Assembly (NCBI GenBank): GCA_965248545.1
Contig: OZ252110.1
Location: 2,542,001-2,606,000 of the forward strand
DNA from: Alteromonas_E sp965248545
GTDB taxonomy: Bacteria; Pseudomonadota; Gammaproteobacteria; Enterobacterales; Alteromonadaceae
Length of the DNA: 64,000 nt
Direction: 5' to 3'
Under the pieces are notes generated by a model. That model worked only from the letters and a program-made list of their open reading frames with translations, ran no database searches and had not been told where the DNA came from. The translations under genes and the position numbers were made by a program. Below are positions 36,523 through 43,960 of this stretch, one piece after another. The number at the start of each line of letters is the position of its first letter. The first letter of the stretch is position 1.

Positions 36523-36537
36523 TGAGAATTATTCGCA
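36523..36537. promoter_or_regulatory. Fur box upstream of TonB receptor, in a 446-base gap
   Basis: TGAGAATTATTCGCA matches 11 of 14 positions of the TGATAAT-N-ATTATCA Fur pattern and lies 149 bases before the receptor start. A weaker copy, TAGGAATAATTCGTA, follows about 25 bases later. The rest of the gap 36240-36685 shows only a 5-base-arm hairpin (GCATC/GATGC) at about 36606 and no gene. Confidence 0.55.
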
Positions 36538-36685
36538 ATTAGCGTGCAATTAGGAATAATTCGTATTAACATTCGCCCCAATCAAAATCTAGGTTCAACA
36601 AAAAGGCATCTTTACGATGCTCCGACCGCACCTGCACGCGGTTGCTGAAAGTGTTTGAACGACATAATACTCGGAGAAACTGGAA

Positions 36686-38794
36686 TTGAAGTTTAAGTTA
36701 ACGTCTGTTGCCGCCGCTCTTTTTGCCGCGAATGCAATTGCTGCTGATAACAATGACTATATCGAAGTGATTACCGTAGAAGGTCAATACTTATCGATTA
36801 ATGAATCCAATGCGGTTAAAACGCCAACACCCATATTAGACGTGCCTCAGAGTCTATCTATTATGACCGCTGATGAGATAGCCGCTCGTGGTATTAATAG
36901 CATTAGTCAAATTATCGATTACACGCCAGGCGTAAATACTTCTCAAGGAGAAGGACACCGAGACGCGGTTGTGTTCAGAGGCGTTCGGTCTACAGCGGAT
37001 TTCTTTATCGATGGCAATCGAGATGACGTGCAATATTACCGTTCGCTGTATAATGTTGAACAAGTTGAAATCTTACGCGGCCCAAATGCGCTGTTGTTCG
37101 GTCGCGGCGGTACGGGTGGTATCTTGAACCGCGTATCGAAAAAAGCGAAGTTGGATGAACAGTTCACGGGTTATCAAACGTCTTTAAATACCTTTGGCGG
37201 TTATTCTGGTCAAATCGATACTAATTTTGCGACCAGTAAGACTTCTGCAGTGCGCATCAATGCGATGGTTGAGCATTTGGAAAATCATCGAGACTTTTAC
37301 GATGGTGATCGTTACGGTTTCAATCCAACGGCGCACATTTTGTTGAGTGACGACACCACGCTTGATCTATCCTATGAGTACATCAATCACGAACGCTTCA
37401 TTGACCGCGGCATTCCAACTGGCTCTGATGGTCGACCGGTCGAAGCGCTTGAAGATATCGTTTTCGCCGATCCGGAAAACAATTATCACGAGCTTGAGGC
37501 GCATGTATTTAGAGCAAACCTTGAGCATCAATTCACTGATTTCGTGAAAGGTAATTTCAGCGCGTTTTACGGGGATTATGAAAAGGTATATGCGAATTTT
37601 TACGCGAGTCGCTATAACCCAGAAACCAATGTGGCTACATTAGACGGCTACATCGACAACACATGGCGTGAAAACTTTATCTTATCAGGTAATCTGATAG
37701 CGGAGTTTGACGCGGGTGGCTTTGGCCATACATTAATCGTCGGCACTGAAATCATCTCCACGGACTCCGACCAGAATCGCTTCAATCCTGTATTTACGCC
37801 ACAGTTGGCAGATGATCCAGATGGTGCCGATGAAGAGTCTTTCATTGCGAATCGCCCTTTGAGCTTCCGAGGATTAGCTGGGGTTAATGCGTTAGGTACT
37901 GCTGTTACAACAAGCTTCACTGATCTAAATGATGATACGCGCGTGAATCTGGATGTGCAGTCTCTCTATATTCAAGACGAAATCGAAATCTCTGAAAACT
38001 TAGATATCGTTATTGGCGCCCGCTTTGACAGCTTTGATATTGAAGTCTTCAATGCGAAGGCTGATGAGACGCGCACGCGTAAAGACGAAGAAGTCTCACC
38101 TCGTGCTGGTATCATATACAAGCCTCAAGAGAATGTTTCCTTGTATGCGAGCTACAGTGAATCTTTCTTGCCGAGAAGTGGCGAGCAGTACGCCAATATT
38201 AACGGCAACAATAACCAACTCGACCCCAACACTTTTACTAATCAAGAAATTGGTTTGAAGTGGGATTTTGCTCAGGGCCTAAGTTTTACCGCCGCCATTT
38301 TTGAGAACGAACAAAGTTCACCTCAAGTTGCCGATAGCGATCCATCAACACTAGATGTAATCGATCAAGAAATTTCAGGGTTTGAGTTGCAGTTAAAAGG
38401 CTACATCACCAAACAGCTATCAATCTCAGCAAACTACAGCAATTTAGATGGTGAAATTGTTGATCGCACCGGTCCAACGGGTAAAACGCCGCGAGAATTA
38501 CCAGAGAATACCTTCTCTATTTGGGGTGCGTACGAGGTCAATGAGGTCTTTGGCGTAGGTTTAGGTGCAACTTATCAGGATGAGAGTTTTATCAATAACG
38601 GTAATTCAGCAACATTGCCGAGCTACACGCGTATAGATGCGTCGGCTTATTATGAAGTGTCTGATGACTTGCGCGTACAATTGAACATCGAAAACCTTAC
38701 CGATGAATTGTACTTCCCAAATGCGCACTCTACGCATCAAGCGACAGTGGCCGAACCACTTAATGCCACGTTAACACTAATTGGCTCTTTCTAA
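36686..38794 (+). CDS. TonB-dependent siderophore receptor
   Basis: Outer-membrane beta-barrel of 702 residues importing ferric siderophore. The signal peptide runs to ANAIAAD (near residue 20). The TonB-box-like EVITVEG is near 28-34. The plug domain (about 45-155) has VPQSLSIMTADEIAARGINS, VFRGVRSTADFFIDGNRDD and EQVEILRGPNALLFGRGGTGG. The barrel ends in a C-terminal phenylalanine after LNATLTLIGSF. It belongs to the FhuE/FpvA-like siderophore subfamily by these plug motifs; the ligand is unknown. It starts at a TTG with GGAGA 8 bases upstream. A Fur box upstream supports iron repression. Confidence 0.92.
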   Translation: MKFKLTSVAAALFAANAIAADNNDYIEVITVEGQYLSINESNAVKTPTPILDVPQSLSIMTADEIAARGINSISQIIDYTPGVNTSQGEGHRDAVVFRGVRSTADFFIDGNRDDVQYYRSLYNVEQVEILRGPNALLFGRGGTGGILNRVSKKAKLDEQFTGYQTSLNTFGGYSGQIDTNFATSKTSAVRINAMVEHLENHRDFYDGDRYGFNPTAHILLSDDTTLDLSYEYINHERFIDRGIPTGSDGRPVEALEDIVFADPENNYHELEAHVFRANLEHQFTDFVKGNFSAFYGDYEKVYANFYASRYNPETNVATLDGYIDNTWRENFILSGNLIAEFDAGGFGHTLIVGTEIISTDSDQNRFNPVFTPQLADDPDGADEESFIANRPLSFRGLAGVNALGTAVTTSFTDLNDDTRVNLDVQSLYIQDEIEISENLDIVIGARFDSFDIEVFNAKADETRTRKDEEVSPRAGIIYKPQENVSLYASYSESFLPRSGEQYANINGNNNQLDPNTFTNQEIGLKWDFAQGLSFTAAIFENEQSSPQVADSDPSTLDVIDQEISGFELQLKGYITKQLSISANYSNLDGEIVDRTGPTGKTPRELPENTFSIWGAYEVNEVFGVGLGATYQDESFINNGNSATLPSYTRIDASAYYEVSDDLRVQLNIENLTDELYFPNAHSTHQATVAEPLNATLTLIGSF

Positions 38795-38820
38795 TTAGTG
38801 TTATCGACACCTTTAGGGTA

Positions 38821-38849
38821 AAACGGAGCCTTTGGGCTCCGTTTTTTTT
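38821..38849. terminator. Terminator between receptor and histidine kinase genes
   Basis: AAACGGAGCC/GGCTCCGTTT forms a perfect 10-base stem with loop TTTG, followed by eight T. It lies between convergent genes and may act in both directions. Confidence 0.93.
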
Positions 38850-38868
38850 GCTTGAAACAGGCGATTGC

Positions 38869-40257
38869 CTAGAAAGTCAGCGTGAATTTTGCACCGCCCG
38901 AATCACCCTCGGACAGTCGTACGCTGCCACCATGGGCAGTCATGACTTGCCGAGTTAACGCCAAACCTACGCCCGAACCTTCGCGTTTAGTCGTGTAAAA
39001 CGGCACAAACACTTGCTCGCGCATAGCTGGCTCAATGCCTGGTCCGGAGTCTTGGATTACGATCTCAAGGTGACCGCGTTTGTTTAAATGCGCATTTATT
39101 CGGATTTGTTTTCGCGCGTTATCCCGTGTATCTGTTAGTAATGCTTGTTCGGCGTTTTTTAATAGGTTGAGCAGTAGTTGTTCAACCATACCGCGGTCCA
39201 ACTGTGCTGTGAGCGCCGTCGGAGTAACCGCATAGTGTGCTTCAATGCCTTGTTTCTCCCACTCGGGCTTTACCAAATCAAATATTTCTTGCAGAAAACT
39301 CGCGATGGCGACTGTTTGCCTATCGGCCGCTGGTAAGCGTGTTAGACGTCGATAACTGGTTACAAATTGCATTAAATTGTCACTGCGTCTGGCGACAGTG
39401 TTTACGGCGTCCGAGACGTCGTCTAACGTTTCGCCTATCATCTGTTTTTGGGTACTATGAGGCAGTGATAATTCGGCGAGGTCTTGTTTGGCATGCGCGG
39501 CTAAGCCAACGGCTGTATTGGCCAGTGACGTTACAGGGGTAATGCTATTCATTATTTCATGGGTTAATACTCTGACCAAATCTTGCCATGCGGTTATCTG
39601 AGTTTGGTCAATTTCACTTTGAATATCTTGGAGGCTGATCAAGGTTTCTTGGCGACCATTCTGGATAACTTGAGTCGCTTGTACCGCAAATTGTCGTACC
39701 ATGTTTTCCAAGGCAAAGTTAATCACCCGTCGTTCTCCCGGCTTGATACTGTGCACCAATTCAGCAAAGTCATTGCCGTACTGGGTCAGGTCTTGATTGG
39801 CACCAATTTCTGCTTGGCCAAACAAACGACGCGCACTATTGTTCCACAAACGGATCTGAAGGGTTTCGGATACACTTAAGAGTGGCACTGGCACATGTTC
39901 GATTAGCGCGCGCAGGTGACGGAGTTCTTGTTCTTGCGCGGTTCTCGCTTTGGCGTACTTCTGGACTATTTCGGTAAACGCTTGACCCAGTTCATTAAAG
40001 CCACTGCCTTCCTTGCCAAAAGCAAATCGTTGCGAGAAATCTGCTGAACGAAGCGCTTCGACAAAGCGAGTGAGTTCACTGTTGGTTTTCTTTATCACAG
40101 ACAGTAATTCAAATATTTGATAGCAGACGATCAGCAAAAGAATCAGTGTTGTCGCATGATAACCGGGTAATACACTGAAGTACGCCAATATTGATAAGCC
40201 GACTAGCAGCAATAACGTACGACCAATGAGGCGCTGGAAAAAGTGTTTAAAGATCAT
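38869..40257 (-). CDS. Membrane sensor histidine kinase, NtrY/NtrB-like
   Basis: A 462-residue kinase. Two membrane helices lie near residues 12-30 and 33-50, leaving almost no periplasmic sensor. A HAMP-like linker and a PAS-like domain (about 110-215, ALIEHVPVPLLSVSETLQ) follow. The phosphorylated histidine is in VRVLTHEIMNSITP near residue 233. ATP-binding boxes are NLLKNAEQAL, DSGPGIEP and GSGVGLALTRQVMTAHGG. It is translated after the response regulator with an 11-base overlap. Its signal is probably membrane or intracellular state. The partner and the divergent operon suggest control of efflux. Confidence 0.9.
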   Translation of the reverse strand: MIFKHFFQRLIGRTLLLLVGLSILAYFSVLPGYHATTLILLLIVCYQIFELLSVIKKTNSELTRFVEALRSADFSQRFAFGKEGSGFNELGQAFTEIVQKYAKARTAQEQELRHLRALIEHVPVPLLSVSETLQIRLWNNSARRLFGQAEIGANQDLTQYGNDFAELVHSIKPGERRVINFALENMVRQFAVQATQVIQNGRQETLISLQDIQSEIDQTQITAWQDLVRVLTHEIMNSITPVTSLANTAVGLAAHAKQDLAELSLPHSTQKQMIGETLDDVSDAVNTVARRSDNLMQFVTSYRRLTRLPAADRQTVAIASFLQEIFDLVKPEWEKQGIEAHYAVTPTALTAQLDRGMVEQLLLNLLKNAEQALLTDTRDNARKQIRINAHLNKRGHLEIVIQDSGPGIEPAMREQVFVPFYTTKREGSGVGLALTRQVMTAHGGSVRLSEGDSGGAKFTLTF

Positions 40258-41665
40258 GCTTCTCCATCCTCCGATACAATGCTGCGCGGGTTAAACCGAG
40301 GGTTTTTGCCGCGTGACTTATGTTGTACCCATGTAATTTTAAAGCACGGCTGATGGTTTGTTTTTCAATGACATCTAGATTAAGACTATCGACCACCTGT
40401 TCGGTCGTCGCACTTTCAGCCGCTTCTGAGGCACTTGCAGGTGTAGATGTTGAAAGACTGGTTTGGTTGAGCTGAAAGTCTTGAACATCCAAGGTGTGTT
40501 GTTCAGACAAAATAATCGCGCGCTCCACTGCGTGGCGAAGGGCCCGAACATTCCCAGGCCAACTATATTGGGTGAGTGCTTGTTTGGCGGATTCGGAGAG
40601 TTCTTTGTGCGCTTTATTGTACTTGCGACAGTAGTGCTCGATGTAGTGTTCGGCTAGTAGAGGGATGTCCTCAATGCGCTGTCGCAAAGCGGGAAGGTGA
40701 AGTTCCACCGTATTGAGTCTAAACAACAGATCCTGGCGAAAATGGTCCGGAGCTGTGAGCTTCTCTCGGCTTAAATTTGTCGCTGCAATGACGCGTATAT
40801 CGATAGGAACGGACTGATTACTGCCAACGGGAGTTACGATGCGTTGTTCGAGTGCTGTTAATAAACGAGATTGTAAGTGCAGTGGCAAGTTGCCTAACTC
40901 ATCAAGGAACAAAGTGCCACCATTGGCGGCTTGCATTCTACCCACTCGATTTTGATTGGCGCCCGTGAACGCACCTTTGACATGGCCAAAGAGCTCACTC
41001 TCGAACAGACTCTCACTGATGGTGCCAAGGTCAACGCTTAAGAATACTTGATCGTTGCGGTCGCTCAAGCGATGAATTTCTCTGGCAATGAGTTCTTTGC
41101 CAGTGCCGTTTTCACCGAGTATTAGCACATTTGCCTCTGTGGGCGCGGCTCGCTGAAGCGTTTGTTGTAGCGCTCGCATAGCACTGGAAGTGCCCCAAAT
41201 GAGTCCGCTCCCACCGTCTACGGAGGTTTCACTCAGGACCTTATTGGTTTGCTTCAGGTTATCGACTTCGGATTGCGACTGACGTAGCTTGATCGCGGTA
41301 AAAACGGTCGCGAGCACTTTCTCATTCTGCCATGGTTTCGATACGAAGTCGGTAGCCCCCAACTTCATTGCTTCTACGGCGAGGCGCATATCACCGTGAG
41401 CAGTGATCATGATGACAATCACAGACGGATCAACTCGCAATATTTTTTCAAGCCACATAAGACCTTGTTTACCGTCGCTCTCACCTGGACCGAAGTTCAT
41501 ATCTAGCAAAATGACATCAAATGTCTGTTTGGCCATCAAATCGGGAACATGCATCGGATCGGCACAGGTGGTGACGGAACCGACCTCGCGTTTAAACAGT
41601 AATTTTCCAGCGGTCAAAATGTCGGGATCATCATCAATAATTAACAAATTGGCATCTTTCGACAT
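40247..41665 (-). CDS. Sigma-54-dependent response regulator (NtrC family)
   Basis: A 472-residue activator. The receiver domain (about 5-125) has acidic residues D11-D12, the phosphoacceptor D55 in ILLDMNF, and the lysine in FVSKPW. The AAA+ domain (about 155-385) has Walker A GENGTGKE, the sigma-54 contact loop GAFTGA and Walker B GTLFLDELGNLP. The C-terminal Fis-type helix-turn-helix is KLHGYNISHAAKTLGLTRAALYRR. It is paired with the histidine kinase and divergent from the HlyD-ABC efflux operon. Three palindromes lie directly upstream and a sigma-54 promoter faces the efflux genes, so it is the probable activator of that operon. Confidence 0.95.
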   Translation of the reverse strand: MSKDANLLIIDDDPDILTAGKLLFKREVGSVTTCADPMHVPDLMAKQTFDVILLDMNFGPGESDGKQGLMWLEKILRVDPSVIVIMITAHGDMRLAVEAMKLGATDFVSKPWQNEKVLATVFTAIKLRQSQSEVDNLKQTNKVLSETSVDGGSGLIWGTSSAMRALQQTLQRAAPTEANVLILGENGTGKELIAREIHRLSDRNDQVFLSVDLGTISESLFESELFGHVKGAFTGANQNRVGRMQAANGGTLFLDELGNLPLHLQSRLLTALEQRIVTPVGSNQSVPIDIRVIAATNLSREKLTAPDHFRQDLLFRLNTVELHLPALRQRIEDIPLLAEHYIEHYCRKYNKAHKELSESAKQALTQYSWPGNVRALRHAVERAIILSEQHTLDVQDFQLNQTSLSTSTPASASEAAESATTEQVVDSLNLDVIEKQTISRALKLHGYNISHAAKTLGLTRAALYRRMEKHDL

Positions 41666-41687
41666 AGTTCACTCACCTTTTACATTC

Positions 41688-41748
41688 TGTACGAAAACGT
41701 ACACCAACTGTCCATTTTCGTACAGTTAATATTGTTCGATTTTGAACA
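41688..41748. promoter_or_regulatory. Three-copy TGT-N10-ACA enhancer array
   Basis: Three 16-base palindromes occur at 41688-41703 (TGTACGAAAACGTACA), 41709-41724 (TGTCCATTTTCGTACA) and 41733-41748 (TGTTCGATTTTGAACA). Start-to-start spacing is 21 and 24 bases, about two helical turns. They lie 39-99 bases upstream of the sigma-54 promoter and are the likely binding sites of the adjacent NtrC-type activator. Confidence 0.75.
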
Positions 41749-41786
41749 GTTAAATTTAAAATTCATATAAATCAATATTTTAAAAG

Positions 41787-41803
41787 TTGGCCTGGTTCTC
41801 GCA
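41787..41803 (+). promoter_or_regulatory. Sigma-54 promoter of the efflux operon
   Basis: TTGGCCTGGTTCTCGCA has GG at 41789-41790 and GC at 41801-41802 with the required 10 bases between. Flanking positions also fit the YTGGCACG-N4-TTGCW pattern, with three mismatches. Transcription would start near 41814, ahead of the ATG at 41856. Confidence 0.75.
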
Positions 41804-41855
41804 ATAACGAACATATCTGCCCGATTAGGGTTGTAACGATTGGCAACTTCAGTCG

Positions 41856-43214
41856 ATGAGTCAGTCGAAAACGAGCATGGTGAAGAAAATGGGTATCACG
41901 AAACTTTCAGATAATCGCAGTACAGCAACGCCTCCAACTTCCAGTGCGGGAGGCACCGTTCGATCGGGTGCCGGCATGGACCGCAAAATGGAAAAAAAAT
42001 CCTGGCTGAATCGCCATAAGGTGTCTGTTGCAGTTGCGGTAGCGATCATTGCAGTTGGCAGTTACATGCTACCGAGCTTTTCTAACAAGCAAATGAATGT
42101 AGAAACACAGCGCCTAGTGACTGCGCCTGTCACGAGAGGGGTGTTTCAAGATGTTATCCCTGTCAGAGGTAGAGTCGTTCCGGCTACAACGGTATTTTTG
42201 GACGCGGTTGAAGGCGGGCGAGTAGAGCGCATCTTAGTCGAAGATGGTATGGAGTTGCAGGCCGGCGATTTGATTGTGGAGCTTTCCAATCCAACTCTCC
42301 AATTGAATGTTCTGGGCAATGAAGCGCGGGTAGCCGAACAGCTCAATAACATGCGAACAATTGAGCTGAGTCTTGAGCAAAATCGCTTACAGCACAAACG
42401 AAATCTCGCGGACATTGAATACCAGATAAAGATGTTAGAAAGACAGCTCAAGCGCGAATCAGACCTACTCGCCACTGGTGCCGTTGTGCAATCACAGTTT
42501 GATGACACTCGAGATACTTTGAATTGGTATAAAACGCGACGTGAGCTGACTTTGGAGAGCCAGGCCTCGGACACCAGAATGCAAGAGAGCCAACTTGCAT
42601 TTTTAAGGACTACCAGCGTGCGACTGGAAAGCAATCTGGAGATATCGCGCGAGAACCTAGAGAACATGAATGTAAGAGCCCCTGTAGACGGCAAGTTATC
42701 AGGCTTTGATATTGAAGTTGGGCAGAGCATTGGTCGCGGAGAGAGAATTGGTCAAATTGATACGCCAAATGACTTCAAGCTAAGTGCGGATATTGACGAG
42801 TTTTACCTGAGCCGCATTGCGCTGGGACAAACCGCTCGCTATCAGCAATACCCGCTGGTGGTTAGCAAGATATACCCACAGGTCACGAACGGACAATTTA
42901 AGGTCGATTTTAAGTTTTCAGACCAACAGCCACAGTCTATTCGTCGTGGTCAGTCTTTGCAGATGGAGCTTCAATTGGGCGATGACCAACAAGCACTGCT
43001 GATCCCAAATGGCGCGTTCTATCAAGAAACCGGCGGCCAATGGATATTTGTTGTTGATGCAAGTGGTGAGACGGCGACTAAGCGCCAGGTCAAATTGGGA
43101 CGACGTAACGCGCGTTACATTGAAGTCGTCGAAGGCCTGCAACCTGGTGAGACCGTTATTACTAGCCCGTATAGCGGATTCAGCGAAATGGACCAGCTGT
43201 CTCTATCAAATTAA
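41856..43214 (+). CDS. Periplasmic adaptor of an ABC efflux pump (MacA/HlyD-like)
   Basis: A 452-residue membrane-fusion protein. A cytosolic low-complexity N-terminus (about 1-50) precedes one membrane helix near 55-70 (KVSVAVAVAIIAVGSYML). The lipoyl half-motifs are EGGRVERILVEDGMELQAGD near 125-145 and NMNVRAPVDGKLSGF near 270. A helical hairpin lies between them (about 150-265). A beta-barrel and the membrane-proximal domain follow. It joins an inner-membrane ABC pump to an outer-membrane channel; no tolC gene is nearby. ATGs at 41856, 41877 and 41889 are all possible starts. It is first in a three-gene operon with a sigma-54 promoter. Confidence 0.88.
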   Translation: MSQSKTSMVKKMGITKLSDNRSTATPPTSSAGGTVRSGAGMDRKMEKKSWLNRHKVSVAVAVAIIAVGSYMLPSFSNKQMNVETQRLVTAPVTRGVFQDVIPVRGRVVPATTVFLDAVEGGRVERILVEDGMELQAGDLIVELSNPTLQLNVLGNEARVAEQLNNMRTIELSLEQNRLQHKRNLADIEYQIKMLERQLKRESDLLATGAVVQSQFDDTRDTLNWYKTRRELTLESQASDTRMQESQLAFLRTTSVRLESNLEISRENLENMNVRAPVDGKLSGFDIEVGQSIGRGERIGQIDTPNDFKLSADIDEFYLSRIALGQTARYQQYPLVVSKIYPQVTNGQFKVDFKFSDQQPQSIRRGQSLQMELQLGDDQQALLIPNGAFYQETGGQWIFVVDASGETATKRQVKLGRRNARYIEVVEGLQPGETVITSPYSGFSEMDQLSLSN

Positions 43215-43252
43215 TTACACCGTATTTCAACTGATCTTAGAGGGAAAATAGA

Positions 43253-43933
43253 ATGCTTAAATTACATAATTTGTCACGCGTTTATCAAACAGATGAAGTC
43301 GAAACACTTGCGCTTCAAAACGTCAATATTGAGATTGAGAAAGGTGAATTTGTATCAATCATGGGGCCTTCTGGTTGCGGAAAGTCGACGTTGCTCAACA
43401 TCATTGGATTGTTAGACAGTCCGAGTGAAGGTGAATACTGGTTTATGGGCGAGGATGTAGCAGGCTATGGCGAATCCAAACTGTCCAACATTCGCAAATC
43501 CAACATTGGATTTATCTTTCAGAACTTCAATCTGATTGATGAGCTTACCGTTGCTGAAAACATAGAGCTGGCTTTGTTGTATCACAATATTCCTGCTAAG
43601 GATCGCGCGCAAAGGGTTGCTGCGGTAATGGATAAAGTCGGTATTGCCCATCGTGCGAAGCACAGACCGAGTCAATTGTCAGGTGGACAGCAGCAGCGCG
43701 TCGCTGTTGCGCGCGCAGTGGTAGGCGATCAAAGTCTGATTCTGGCCGATGAGCCAACGGGAAATCTAGACAGTGCGCACGGCCAAGAAGTGATGGAGAT
43801 GTTGCAACAACTCAACAACGAAGGCACGACCATTATTATGGTTACACATAGTCCAGCGCACGCTGACTATGCACGCCGCACCATTAATCTGTTCGACGGT
43901 CAGGTGGTTACCGAGAACGTTCGTGCGGCATAG
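43253..43933 (+). CDS. ABC transporter ATPase of the MacB/LolD class
   Basis: A 226-residue ATPase. Walker A is MGPSGCGKST, the Q-loop region is GFIFQNFNLIDELTVAENIELAL, the signature is LSGGQQQR, and Walker B is LILADEPTGNLD with the typical GNLD extension. The switch histidine is in MVTHSPAHA. These features mark the type VII (MacB, LolD, FtsE) family, whose members work by mechanical transmission, not by classical import. It lies 38 bases after the adaptor gene and 27 bases before the permease gene. Confidence 0.95.
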   Translation: MLKLHNLSRVYQTDEVETLALQNVNIEIEKGEFVSIMGPSGCGKSTLLNIIGLLDSPSEGEYWFMGEDVAGYGESKLSNIRKSNIGFIFQNFNLIDELTVAENIELALLYHNIPAKDRAQRVAAVMDKVGIAHRAKHRPSQLSGGQQQRVAVARAVVGDQSLILADEPTGNLDSAHGQEVMEMLQQLNNEGTTIIMVTHSPAHADYARRTINLFDGQVVTENVRAA

Positions 43934-43960
43934 TCTGCATTGGATAAGGAGGGTTAAATC

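Noticed and set aside
42146..42730. 194-codon minus-strand frame inside the adaptor gene
   Set aside because: The plus-strand protein has clear lipoyl and hairpin motifs; the reverse frame is serine/leucine-rich and shows no motifs.
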